Source: Actinobacteria bacterium UBA2272 (GTDB lineage: Bacteria > Actinomycetota > Coriobacteriia > Anaerosomatales > Anaerosomataceae). From it: a stretch of 64,000 nt of DNA. Numbering within the stretch: the first letter of the stretch is position 1; every line of letters starts with the position of its first letter. Position numbers and translations under genes: made by a program. Below the pieces are notes generated by a model. That model did not search any database. It was not told the DNA's origin and saw nothing but the letters and a program-made list of their open reading frames with translations. Location of the stretch: contig DDXA01000001.1 of NCBI GenBank assembly GCA_002347725.1, positions 124,001 to 188,000 of the forward strand. Direction: 5' to 3'. This document shows, one piece after another, positions 41,211 through 49,966 of the stretch.

Positions 41211-42479
41211 ATGCCCCGACCGATGACCATCACCGAGAAGATCCTGGCCGCGCATGCGGGGCTGCCCGAGGTCGAGCCGGGGCAGCTCATCGAGTGCGAT
41301 CTCGATCTCGTGCTCGCTAACGACGTGACCGCGCCCATCGCCATCCGCGAGTTCGCGAAGATCGGTGTCGAGCGGGTGTGGGACGCCACCAAGATTGCGC
41401 TTGTGCCGGACCACTACACGCCCAACAAAGACATCAAGAGCGCCGAGCAGGCCAAGATCATGCGCGCCTTCGCGCGGGCGCAGGCCATCACGCACTACTA
41501 CGAGATCGGCTGCATGGGCGTGGAACACGCGCTTCTGCCCGAGCAGGGCGTGGTGGGCGCCGGCGACGTGATCATTGGCGCTGACAGCCACACCTGCACG
41601 TACGGCGCGCTCGGCGCATTCGCAACCGGCGTAGGGTCCACCGACGCAGCCGTGGGCATGGCCACCGGCCGGGCGTGGTTCAAAGTGCCGGCAAGCCTCA
41701 AGTTCAACGTCACCGGCACGCTCGGTCCCTGGGTGTCGGCCAAAGACATCATCTTGCACATCATCGGCATGATCGGTGTCGACGGGGCGCTGTACCAGTC
41801 GATGGAGTTCACCGGCGACACCGTCACCGGTCTGGACATGGACGGCCGCATGACCATCTGCAACATGGCCATCGAAGCCGGCGGCAAGAGCGGCATCATC
41901 GCGGTGGACGACGTGACGCGCGCCTATATGCAGGGCCGCACCGAGCGGCCGTGGACCGAGTACTACTCGGACGAGGGCGCCTTCTACGAGCGCGTCTACG
42001 AGATCGACGCCGCGACCATTCCGCCGACCGTGTCGTTCCCGCACCTGCCGAGCAACACGCGCCCGGTGGCCGAAGCGCGCGACGTGAAGGTCGACCAGGT
42101 CGTCATCGGCTCGTGCACCAACGGCCGGCTCGAGGATATGCGCGTGGCCGCGAAGGTGATCGAGGGCTTCCGTGTGCACCCGGACGTGCGCCTCATTGTG
42201 ATCCCGGCCACCCAGCAGGTGTATCGCGACATGATGCATGAGGGGCTCACCGACATCTTTCTGGACGCCGGCGCCGCGGTCTCTACGCCGACGTGCGGCC
42301 CGTGCCTCGGCGGACACATGGGGATCCTCGCGGCCGGGGAGCGCGCGCTGGCGACGACCAACCGCAACTTTGTCGGCCGTATGGGCGACCCCACGAGCGA
42401 GGTGTACCTCGCGAGTCCCGCGGTGGCGGCGGCGACGGCAGTGCTGGGGCACATCGGGTTGCCGGAGGATCTGGGCTAG
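41211..42479 (+). CDS. leuC: 3-isopropylmalate dehydratase, large subunit
   Basis: The 422-residue subunit starts MPRPMTITEKILAAHAGLPE at ATG 41211 after GGGAGGAG, 28 bases behind leuA. The [4Fe-4S] ligands are in GADSHTCTYGALGA, GSCTNGRLEDMR and TPTCGPCLGGH. Its place after leuA marks it as the leucine-pathway isomerase, distinct from the paralogue at 24.4 kb. Unusually, no small-subunit gene follows: the next gene is convergent and only 7 bases away. LeuD must be encoded elsewhere or be shared with the 25.7-kb protein. Confidence 0.92.
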   Translation: MPRPMTITEKILAAHAGLPEVEPGQLIECDLDLVLANDVTAPIAIREFAKIGVERVWDATKIALVPDHYTPNKDIKSAEQAKIMRAFARAQAITHYYEIGCMGVEHALLPEQGVVGAGDVIIGADSHTCTYGALGAFATGVGSTDAAVGMATGRAWFKVPASLKFNVTGTLGPWVSAKDIILHIIGMIGVDGALYQSMEFTGDTVTGLDMDGRMTICNMAIEAGGKSGIIAVDDVTRAYMQGRTERPWTEYYSDEGAFYERVYEIDAATIPPTVSFPHLPSNTRPVAEARDVKVDQVVIGSCTNGRLEDMRVAAKVIEGFRVHPDVRLIVIPATQQVYRDMMHEGLTDIFLDAGAAVSTPTCGPCLGGHMGILAAGERALATTNRNFVGRMGDPTSEVYLASPAVAAATAVLGHIGLPEDLG

Positions 42480-42486
42480 CCCGGAG

Positions 42487-43869
42487 CTACCCGGCGGATG
42501 TCTCGTGGGTGGTGCGTGCTGTGACGAGACGTGCCGTGCCCGCGACCCCGAATGCCGCGAGCAAGATGAGCGCGGGCATCGCGGGGTAGAAGTACCGGAT
42601 CATGAACAGGATCACCGTGTGGACGATCGCGTAGTACACGGGAATCGACGCGAGGAGCCAGACAGCCGCCCGTCGATGTCCGAGCACGACACCGATCCCC
42701 GCGAGTATCAGAAGGATCCGGTGGTACCAGGTCACCCCTTCGAAGAGTCGGGTGTAGACCGCATCGCTCCTCACCGGCAGGAACGCCCCGGCGTCCGCGT
42801 ACGTTCGCGGCGCCGGAGTCCCGGACATCTGAAGGTCCGCGAGTATATCGAGCGGCAGGTTGGTGAAGTTGCCCACGCCGATCCACGCGCTCTCGGCCTT
42901 CCAGCGGAGAAACCCTGACGGGCTGACGAGCCACTTGGTCTTGAGGCGCTGGAGCGCGACCGCCTGATACGGGTCCCTGCCCTCGGCCTCGGCGCGCGCG
43001 ATCAGGTCCTCCTCGGCAGCGGTGAAGTTCGCGCCACCCACCGAGTCCAGCAGTGGGGTGCTCACCGAGTCGGTGAACGGTACGAAACGGCCGAGGGAGA
43101 CGGCGTTACGAACGACCCAGGGGGTCATGAGGACGACGACGCATGCCGCCACGATCATCGGCACCCGCCAGCGCGATGAGGGGCTGCGGCGGTGTGTCCA
43201 CAGCCACGCAAGGAGCGGCGCCGCGAGCCACAGGGCGATCGTCGGGCGGACCAGGATGGACGTGCCGCCGGCGATGCCGAGTAGGAGTGCCCAGCGCACG
43301 GACCGGGCCGGGTCGCTGGCGGCGCCTCGGCGAAGCAGTCCGACTGTGGCGAGCACGACGACCGACATGAGCGCGAGCGCGAGCGTCTCGGTCAGCGTCA
43401 CCGTGGCGTTCATCCCGAACGGCACGTAGGCGATCGCCAGGGCGCCGGCCGTCCAGCCGAGCGCCGGTCCGCCGAGCTGATGGCCGGCGTAGGCGATCAC
43501 TGTCGCGATGCCGACTGCCAGCAGCAGCTGGATGATGATGATGGCATTCTGGGCGGTCAGGATGTTGGCGACCACATCGCCCGAGTGCGGGAAGAACAGG
43601 TAGATACCTGCGAGGAACACGGTATACCCGGGCATGGTGAAGGCGCTCGGACCGTTCGTGGCCTCGATTCCCGCAGTCAGGTCAGGGTTGTACTCGTAGA
43701 CCCCCGTGTTCAGAAGCCGTTGTGCGCTCGCGTTGTACTGGAAGGCATCGCGGATCACGGGCGGCCGCCCGACGAGTGCTGCCGACGCGCCGTAGACGAT
43801 CGCCGCCAGAAGGACGATCGCCGCCAACATCCCAAGCAGCTGGCGGTCACGTGGCGCGCGGGCGGTCAT
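42487..43869 (-). CDS. membrane glycosyltransferase of the ArnT/PMT (GT39/GT83-like) type
   Basis: The 460-residue protein has about 11 predicted helices. Near the N-terminus, after the first helix, it has VIRDAFQYNASAQRLLNTG, an acidic 'D-x-xxY' loop like that of lipid-linked-sugar transferases of the GT-C fold. Such enzymes move a sugar from a polyprenyl carrier to protein or glycan. The start ATG 43869 overlaps the preceding stop as ATGA. It is the last gene of a six-gene minus-strand operon for surface glycan assembly. Confidence 0.78.
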   Translation of the reverse strand: MTARAPRDRQLLGMLAAIVLLAAIVYGASAALVGRPPVIRDAFQYNASAQRLLNTGVYEYNPDLTAGIEATNGPSAFTMPGYTVFLAGIYLFFPHSGDVVANILTAQNAIIIIQLLLAVGIATVIAYAGHQLGGPALGWTAGALAIAYVPFGMNATVTLTETLALALMSVVVLATVGLLRRGAASDPARSVRWALLLGIAGGTSILVRPTIALWLAAPLLAWLWTHRRSPSSRWRVPMIVAACVVVLMTPWVVRNAVSLGRFVPFTDSVSTPLLDSVGGANFTAAEEDLIARAEAEGRDPYQAVALQRLKTKWLVSPSGFLRWKAESAWIGVGNFTNLPLDILADLQMSGTPAPRTYADAGAFLPVRSDAVYTRLFEGVTWYHRILLILAGIGVVLGHRRAAVWLLASIPVYYAIVHTVILFMIRYFYPAMPALILLAAFGVAGTARLVTARTTHETSAG

Positions 43870-45152
43870 CTCGGCTCACCTACGGGGGCGATGCGCGGGC
43901 GTGCTCTTTCCAGCGCCTCGCGGATCCTTGCGGTGAAGTCTTCGTGCGAGTAGGCCGCAAGGTGCGCGTATCCAGCCTCGGTCAACGACGCGGCGAGGAG
44001 CGGCTCGGTCCAGACGCGCCGGATACCGTCGGCGATCGACGGGGCGGACCTCGGATCGACGAGGACTGCGGCATCGCCGACCTGCTCCCGTATGCCGCGG
44101 ATATCGGACGTCACGACGGGGCAGCCGAACTTGAACGCCTCGACCACCGGGATGTTCGTCGGCCCGAAGAAGGTCGGCATCACCAGTGCGTCCGCCTCGG
44201 CGTACAGCACGGACATCGCCGCGTCCTCGACATAGCCGAGGTAGAGCACTAGGTCCTCAACGCCGAGCTCACGTGCAGCGGCCATCACGTCCGTGAATGT
44301 GTCGCTCCGCAGCGCCGAGCCTCCGTTGGCGCCGACGAGCACGGTCGGTATATCGAGGCCGTCGCGCCTGAGCCCGGCGATGGCCTCCACGATGCGGAGA
44401 TGATTCTTGTGCGGCCAGAACGCCGCCGGATAGAAGACGAAGCGCACCGGGAGACTGTGTTCGGCGCGGACCCGGTCGATCTGCCCGGGCAGTACGTGCT
44501 CGCGCAGGTAGCTTGCCGGTACGAACGGGACGATCGAGACGATGCCCTCATCGGGTGCGTACGTGGCGAGGATGTCTTCCTTGCCGACCGCCGAGTCGAC
44601 CAGGACGCCTGTCGCGTAGCGAATGCAGTTCCCGATGCGGTACTCGCGGCGCTCCCACTCACCGTCGGCCGAGACCTCGGGGAACTCGGGCTGCAGCCGG
44701 TGCTGGATATCGTGTATCGCCACGATGTAGGGGAGGCCGCAGCGGAATGCGAGGTCGCTGTCCGCCGTGAACAACAGGAGGTCGACCCCTCGGGCTTCGA
44801 AGAACGCTTTCCAGCCGGTGTCGACCGGCCGATCCTCGGCATCGTGCGCCCGCGCATCCCGCGTACGCCCGAGTGCCCCGCGCACGCGGGCCCTCACGCC
44901 ATCAGGCAGCACTGATGCGAGCCGGTACCACACGGCGCCGACGAGACCCCGCGCCGCGCGCATCTCGGCGACCGGGATCTCGGGTGCGATGAGGTCGTCG
45001 GGGAGAGTCTCGCCTCCGTACAGGAACACGATGAGGTCGTCGGTCTCCCCAAGCGCGTCGGGAAGCGCCGAGAGGAGCGTGACCGAGTACTGATAGATGC
45101 CTCCACCGCTGCGATCGAGGCTGGGGACGACGCCGATCCTCACGGCTGACAC
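43866..45152 (-). CDS. GT4 glycosyltransferase
   Basis: The 428-residue GT-B protein has the nucleotide-sugar half YPAAFWPHKNHLRIVEAIAG and the acidic motif ADALVMPTFFGPTNIPVVEA, both usual for GT4 mannosyl/rhamnosyl transferases. The start is GTG 45152 (GTG 45143 is an alternative); neither has a strong ribosome site. It ends by overlapping the membrane glycosyltransferase gene. The sugar and acceptor are unknown. Confidence 0.85.
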   Translation of the reverse strand: MSAVRIGVVPSLDRSGGGIYQYSVTLLSALPDALGETDDLIVFLYGGETLPDDLIAPEIPVAEMRAARGLVGAVWYRLASVLPDGVRARVRGALGRTRDARAHDAEDRPVDTGWKAFFEARGVDLLLFTADSDLAFRCGLPYIVAIHDIQHRLQPEFPEVSADGEWERREYRIGNCIRYATGVLVDSAVGKEDILATYAPDEGIVSIVPFVPASYLREHVLPGQIDRVRAEHSLPVRFVFYPAAFWPHKNHLRIVEAIAGLRRDGLDIPTVLVGANGGSALRSDTFTDVMAAARELGVEDLVLYLGYVEDAAMSVLYAEADALVMPTFFGPTNIPVVEAFKFGCPVVTSDIRGIREQVGDAAVLVDPRSAPSIADGIRRVWTEPLLAASLTEAGYAHLAAYSHEDFTARIREALERARPRIAPVGEPR

Positions 45153-45201
45153 ACCACCGGGCGATCGGGCACCGTTTCGCTCGCGTGGCGTGCTGCGCGG
45201 G

Positions 45202-45984
45202 CTATCGTGCGCGTGCGGTCCACGTCACGTTCCAGTCCTCCGCAGTCGGCACGAGGCCGGGCTTCATGAACGGCATGAGATCCACGACCTCGAAGCCGGC
45301 GACCTGCAGGAAGTAGGCCACTTCCTGCGCGAACAGGAATCGTACGGTGTGCGACTCTTGGATGCGTGTGATCGCCCCGTCGGCCGACTCCCGGTCCAGC
45401 TCGTAGTCCACTCGGACGGTCTGCGCGACAACATCGACCACGGGTGTGGCGGTCCGCGTGAGGTTTCCGCCATCGTCGAGGCGCACGACCTTGCTGCGTT
45501 GCTCCGGCCTCACGCTGAGCACAGCCGGCCCGAACCAGGCGTCGAAGGTGAAAAGCCCGCCCGGTTCGAGGTGGGCCCGCGCGACTGAGAAGAGCGCCGA
45601 CAGGTCTTCGTTGGTCAGCTGATAGCCGACGACGGCGAACATGGCGATGACGGCGTCGAAGGTGCGGCCCGCACTGAAGTCCCGTGCATCGCCGACGAGC
45701 AGTTGGATAGGCACGCCCGCCTCGGCGATCTTGCCCCGGGCGATCCGTATCATCTCGGTGGAGAGGTCTACGCCGGTGACGTCGTAGCCTGCGCGGGCGA
45801 GGGGGATCGCGTGGCCACCGGTTCCGCACCCGAGATCCAGGATGCTCCCGCCCTCGCGCACTCCGTGCTCCGTCAGGATGCTCTGGATAAGCCGGCACTC
45901 GGCGGCGTAGTCCTTGTCTATATAGAGCGTGTCGTAGAACTCCGCGTACTCATGGAAGACGGCGGCTTGCCGACCCTCGTCCAT
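45202..45984 (-). CDS. SAM-dependent methyltransferase
   Basis: The 260-residue class I methyltransferase has the SAM loop ILDLGCGTGGHAIPLARAGY, the acidic VTGVDLSTEMI and GDARDFSAGRTFDAVIAMF. I chose ATG 45984, which has GGGAG at the right distance; ATG 46005 in the same frame would add seven residues. It lies in the sugar operon, so methylation of a sugar or an N-methyl amino-sugar is likely, but this is inferred from context. Confidence 0.85.
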   Translation of the reverse strand: MDEGRQAAVFHEYAEFYDTLYIDKDYAAECRLIQSILTEHGVREGGSILDLGCGTGGHAIPLARAGYDVTGVDLSTEMIRIARGKIAEAGVPIQLLVGDARDFSAGRTFDAVIAMFAVVGYQLTNEDLSALFSVARAHLEPGGLFTFDAWFGPAVLSVRPEQRSKVVRLDDGGNLTRTATPVVDVVAQTVRVDYELDRESADGAITRIQESHTVRFLFAQEVAYFLQVAGFEVVDLMPFMKPGLVPTAEDWNVTWTARAR

Positions 45985-46023
45985 CGCATCGCTCCCGTGA
46001 GTCATTCGAGACCGCCGTTCGTT

Positions 46024-47130
46024 CTAGCCACCGAGTATGTCCCGCGCCGCAGAGCAGACCTCGTCGATCTGCGCGTCGCTGATCGTCTGACCGGAGGGCA
46101 GGTAGAGGCCGCGTTGCGAGATCCGCTCGGTGACGGGGTAGCGTTCCCCGCCGAACAGCCCGGTATCCGTGAGCGCCGGCTGCTCGTGAAGGCCCACGAA
46201 GAAGGGCCGCGTCTGGATCCCGCGCTGCGCGAGCGAAGCCGCGAAGCTGCTCGCATCCATGCCGACCGTGTCGTCGAGCACGACGCCGTACATCCAGTAG
46301 ACGTTCTTGACACCGTGGCGTTCGACCGGGAGTGCGAGCGGTAGGCCAGCAAGCCCGCTTTCGTACCTGCGGGCCATCGCCCGCTTCCGGTCGACGACGG
46401 ATTCGATGCGCTCGAGCTGACCGACGCCGATCGCGGCCTGGACGTTCGTCATCCTGAAGTTGAAGCCGAGTTCGTCGTGCACGAAGCGTTGCCTCTCGTT
46501 GAAGCACAGGTTGCGCTTGGATCTCGCGATCTCGGCCAGATCGTCGTCGTCGGTGAGGAGCATCCCGCCCTCGCCGGTCGTGACGATCTTGTTCGCGTAG
46601 AAGCTGAAGCAGGACATGTCGCCCATGCTTCCGCACTTTCGGCCATGGTACTCGGCACCGTGAGCTTCGGCTGCATCTTCAATGACCGCGAGCCCGTGTT
46701 CTTCTGCGATCGCGAGTACACGATCCATGTCGACGGGGTGACCGTACATATGTACCGGCATGATCGCGCGGGTCCGGCTGCCGATCTTCGCTTCGATCTG
46801 CCCGGCATCCATGCACCACGTATCCGGCTCGACGTCCACGAGCACCGGCGACGCGGAGGCGTACACGGCCGCCAGGGCGCACGAGATGATGGTGAACGAC
46901 GGCATGATCACCTCGTCGCCCGGCTCCAGGCCGAGGGCGGCGACCGCAAGCTGCAGGGCGGCCGTTCCGCTCGTTACCGCGACTCCGTGCTTCCTGCCGC
47001 AGTATGCCGAGAAGCCCTTTTCGAACGTGTCGAGGTAGCTTCCGGCCGAGGATATCCATCCGCTTCTAAGGGCGTCGGCGACGTACGCTTGCTCGGCATC
47101 GCCGATGAGCGGTTCGTTGACCGGGATCAT
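46024..47130 (-). CDS. DegT/DnrJ/EryC1-family sugar aminotransferase (perosamine synthetase-like)
   Basis: The 368-residue PLP enzyme begins IPVNEPLIGDAEQAYVADAL. It carries VAVTSGTAALQLAVAALG, EDAAEAHGAEYHGRKCG and the PLP lysine K181 in FSFYANKIVTTGEGGM. This set is closest to GDP-perosamine-type 4-aminotransferases, which put an amino group on nucleotide keto-sugars. Together with the WbpM-like dehydratase at the window end it points to amino-sugar surface glycans. The ATG overlaps the cupin stop as ATGA. Confidence 0.9.
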   Translation of the reverse strand: MIPVNEPLIGDAEQAYVADALRSGWISSAGSYLDTFEKGFSAYCGRKHGVAVTSGTAALQLAVAALGLEPGDEVIMPSFTIISCALAAVYASASPVLVDVEPDTWCMDAGQIEAKIGSRTRAIMPVHMYGHPVDMDRVLAIAEEHGLAVIEDAAEAHGAEYHGRKCGSMGDMSCFSFYANKIVTTGEGGMLLTDDDDLAEIARSKRNLCFNERQRFVHDELGFNFRMTNVQAAIGVGQLERIESVVDRKRAMARRYESGLAGLPLALPVERHGVKNVYWMYGVVLDDTVGMDASSFAASLAQRGIQTRPFFVGLHEQPALTDTGLFGGERYPVTERISQRGLYLPSGQTISDAQIDEVCSAARDILGG

Positions 47131-47555
47131 GACTCGGCGACCTCAAATCGCGTCTTGTCCCCGTCGCCTGCATACGGCCCCTGCTTGACCTCGATGATCG
47201 AGCAGTCCTCCAGGACTTCCAGGCCGTGTCCGCCGGCGGCGAGGAGGATGACGTCGCCGGGTCCGAGTGTTCGGCTCGTCAGTGGCGTGTGATCGTCGCG
47301 GTACAGGTCGATCCTGCATCGTCCGTTGCGGATGAACAGCGTCTCCTGCGTGTACACGACCTCGCGGGGCACCTCGTTGTGCACGTGCGGCATGACCTTG
47401 TGACCGGCGGGGTACCGGATGAAGCCGAGCTGCTGGGAGAAGTCGTCCTCCGAGAAGAACCGGATGCCGGGTTCGTTGAACGACGCCCGGATGATGACCG
47501 CGACGATGCTGTTGCCGTCCCTGATCTCCTCGACGGCTCCGGCTGCGTCAGCCAT
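47127..47555 (-). CDS. cupin-fold protein of a sugar operon
   Basis: The 142-residue protein has a single cupin core: GHKVMPHVHNEVPREVVYTQ with two histidines and a glutamate, then GPGDVILLAAGGHGLEVLED. It is of the size of small cupins linked to sugar isomerases or regulators in polysaccharide clusters. The stop overlaps the aminotransferase start. The reaction is unknown; sugar epimerase-like or ligand-binding roles both fit. Confidence 0.8.
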   Translation of the reverse strand: MADAAGAVEEIRDGNSIVAVIIRASFNEPGIRFFSEDDFSQQLGFIRYPAGHKVMPHVHNEVPREVVYTQETLFIRNGRCRIDLYRDDHTPLTSRTLGPGDVILLAAGGHGLEVLEDCSIIEVKQGPYAGDGDKTRFEVAES

Positions 47556-47594
47556 GGGCTGCCTCCTGTCGGTGTCACTCGGTCATCAGACAGA

Positions 47595-48965
47595 CTACAC
47601 GACTTCGATGGCCTCGCCGTAGAGGTCGAGGTAGCTTCGGGCCATCCGCTCCAGGCCGAAGTGCTCGGCTGCGTATGCCGCCGCAGCAACCGCCGTGTGT
47701 CGCCTGAGGGGCTCGTCGGACAGGAGATGCGCGGCGGCGGCGGCCATCGCCTCGGGATCCTGTTCGCGCACAACGAACCCGGTCTGTTGATCGGCCAGAG
47801 CCTCAGGAGCGCCGCCGGTACGGGTGACAACGACAGGCACTCCGCATGACTGAGCCTCGAGTATCCCGAGTCCGAGGGCTTCGGCGCGTGCAGCGTGAAG
47901 GTACACGTCTGAGGCCTGCAAGCACCGTGCGACCGACGATGCGTCTTCCGTGAACGGAATGCCACGAACCTCCACACCCGGAAGACTCCAATGCTCGGGC
48001 GGCTCGGCGCCGATCGAGAGGAACACGAGTGGGGTTTCTGGTCCATGCTGCCCGAAGCGTGCGCGTGCCATCTCCGAGAGAGCCTGCCTGACGGTAGCGA
48101 AGTCCTTATAGGGACTGTCGGCGTCTGCGACTGTGAAGGCAACAACCTGCGCGTCGCCGGGAATCGCCAGCGCTCTCCGCGCGGCATCTCGGTCTCCGGG
48201 TCGAAAGATGTTCTGATCCACTCCGTTGACTATCACCCGGGAGCCGATGATCGCCGGCGCGAGGATGGACTCCTCCAGCGTCGCGAGAACCCAGCGAGAG
48301 GGGGCCGTGAGGAACAGTCTGGTCTCGGGCTTGGCGAACAGGGCCTTCTTTGCGTCCCGGTTCTCACGGGTCTTGTCTCCGCGCGCGACGGGGGGGTAGT
48401 CGAGGTGCGGGCAGTTGCCGCACTCCGCCCGCCAGCGCTTGCAGTCGATCGCGTGTGCACAGTGGCCGGTAGCGAGCCACATGTCATGGGCGGTGATCAC
48501 CACAGGTAGCCGAGAACACAACTCGGGCAGCGCGCGCAGGTCGAAGTAGCCTCCGTGCAGATTGTGTAAGTGCATCACATGTGGCAGACGTGGCGGCATG
48601 TCGGGGATCGACCGCGTCGCCGGGAAGTCGAAATCATCGTACCCGCGTGCGATCCGAAGGGCTCGGCGAGGCTCTCCGATCGCCTTGCAGGCGCGACGCA
48701 GCATGCGCGACGGGTGGCTGAGGACTGCGGGCTTCGCTGGTATCGGGGGCGCCAGGCGGTTCCATGCGCGAGCCCAAGGGGTGCGCAGCGCGTCGTTGGG
48801 CAACAGCAGTGTCTCCGGAAGATCTGAGAACTTGAAGCCGACGATCAGTGTGGCCTCCACGCCGAGCCGAAGGTACTCGCGATGCAAGTCCGACGCGACG
48901 CGTTCGGCCCCCCCGGCAACGTCAGCGGTGGACACCTGGGCTACCGATATCTGGTTTCCGGTCAC
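47595..48965 (-). CDS. GT4 glycosyltransferase
   Basis: The 456-residue protein starts at GTG 48965, chosen because AGGG lies five bases upstream; GTG 48980 and a longer open frame also exist. It begins VTGNQISVAQVSTADVAGGA and has HLHNLHGGYFDL, LPVVITAHDMWLATGHCAH, a cysteine pair in CGNCPHLDY, and the GT4 motif ALGLGILEAQSCGVPVVVTR. Such 'CxxCP' GT4 enzymes are frequent in exopolysaccharide clusters. It is the first gene of the minus-strand glycan operon. Confidence 0.87.
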   Translation of the reverse strand: MTGNQISVAQVSTADVAGGAERVASDLHREYLRLGVEATLIVGFKFSDLPETLLLPNDALRTPWARAWNRLAPPIPAKPAVLSHPSRMLRRACKAIGEPRRALRIARGYDDFDFPATRSIPDMPPRLPHVMHLHNLHGGYFDLRALPELCSRLPVVITAHDMWLATGHCAHAIDCKRWRAECGNCPHLDYPPVARGDKTRENRDAKKALFAKPETRLFLTAPSRWVLATLEESILAPAIIGSRVIVNGVDQNIFRPGDRDAARRALAIPGDAQVVAFTVADADSPYKDFATVRQALSEMARARFGQHGPETPLVFLSIGAEPPEHWSLPGVEVRGIPFTEDASSVARCLQASDVYLHAARAEALGLGILEAQSCGVPVVVTRTGGAPEALADQQTGFVVREQDPEAMAAAAAHLLSDEPLRRHTAVAAAAYAAEHFGLERMARSYLDLYGEAIEVV

Positions 48966-49026
48966 CGAGTCCCTGGTCACCCGACAGCAGCCCCTCTCCG
49001 CAGGCGTGTCTCGTGCATTGGCAAGC

Positions 49027-49034
49027 AGTATACT
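49027..49034. promoter_or_regulatory. palindromic AGTATACT, shared -10 of two divergent glycan operons
   Basis: AGTATACT reads the same on both strands, so TATACT is present in each direction. To the right it lies 8 bases from the ATG at 49043, fitting a leaderless start. To the left, TTGGGG with a 16-base spacer gives a -35 for the minus operon. Both operons build surface glycan. Confidence 0.5.
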
Positions 49035-49042
49035 CGGCGGAC

Positions 49043-49966
49043 ATGAGCCCCCAATCCGACAGTACGCGCCCGCCGGCAGCCCCGGGGCAGTCAGCAGCTC
49101 ACATGCATGGCCGCCCCGACGGGTCACCGTGCATCTATGTTGTGACTGCGTGCCGCAACAGTGAGGTCACGATCTCCCGCACAATCCAGTCGGTTCTCCG
49201 CGAGCGAGGTCTTGGGCGATACATCGTCGTGGACGGTGCCTCTGAGGACTCGACGGTCTCGGTGATCCAGGATCACGCAGCGAGTTCGGAAGGGATGCTG
49301 GTCCTCATCAGCGAGCCCGACTCTGGGATCTACGATGCCATGAACAAGGGGATCAGGCGGTGTCTGGCAGAGGCGCGGCCGGATGACCTGGTAGCGATGA
49401 TCAACGCCGACGATGAGTACTGTCCGAGAGTATTCACCGATGTAGCGTCGATGGCCGATGCTCTACCCGAGGTCGATGTCTTCTACGGGGACATCGCCAT
49501 GTTGGACGAGGACGGGCGTGACACGGGGGAGACGCGGCGCTCGGTCGACACCCTGTCGCGGGAGTCGGCCTCAGACGGCATGCCTGTCGCGCACATCGCC
49601 ATGTTCGTGCGCTCGCGCGCCTACGACCGGCTGGGTCTCTACGACACGGGCTACGCGATCGCCGCGGACTACGAGTTCGTTCTGAGGATGATCTCCGCGG
49701 GGGTCGTGACTCGGCATGTCGCACAGGTCATTGCCCGCTCTCGCTACGGTGGCATAAGCACGACCGACGAGATCAGGAGCCTCAAGGAGGCGATCCGGGC
49801 CCGGATCGCCCACGGCTCGAGCCCGGCGTTCGAGTGGTTGCGTTTCTACAAGCGACGGTTGTTCGCAAGAGCGTTCTCGGCCGCGAAGTGGCTCCCCGGG
49901 GCGGCTGCCATGCAGGAGCGCTACGGAGCGAGCTCACGACGCAGGAAGAGGGCGCCAGGTGCGTAG
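49043..49966 (+). CDS. GT2 family glycosyltransferase (leaderless mRNA likely)
   Basis: The 307-residue GT-A enzyme has YVVTACRNSEVTISRTIQSV, YIVVDGASEDSTVSVIQDHA, SEPDSGIYDAMNKGIRR and the metal-binding INADDEYC, typical of WcaA/colanic-acid-type GT2 enzymes. There is no ribosome site before ATG 49043, but TATACT lies 8 bases upstream, so the transcript probably starts at the ATG. The 3' end overlaps the flippase gene by 8 bases. Confidence 0.87.
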   Translation: MSPQSDSTRPPAAPGQSAAHMHGRPDGSPCIYVVTACRNSEVTISRTIQSVLRERGLGRYIVVDGASEDSTVSVIQDHAASSEGMLVLISEPDSGIYDAMNKGIRRCLAEARPDDLVAMINADDEYCPRVFTDVASMADALPEVDVFYGDIAMLDEDGRDTGETRRSVDTLSRESASDGMPVAHIAMFVRSRAYDRLGLYDTGYAIAADYEFVLRMISAGVVTRHVAQVIARSRYGGISTTDEIRSLKEAIRARIAHGSSPAFEWLRFYKRRLFARAFSAAKWLPGAAAMQERYGASSRRRKRAPGA

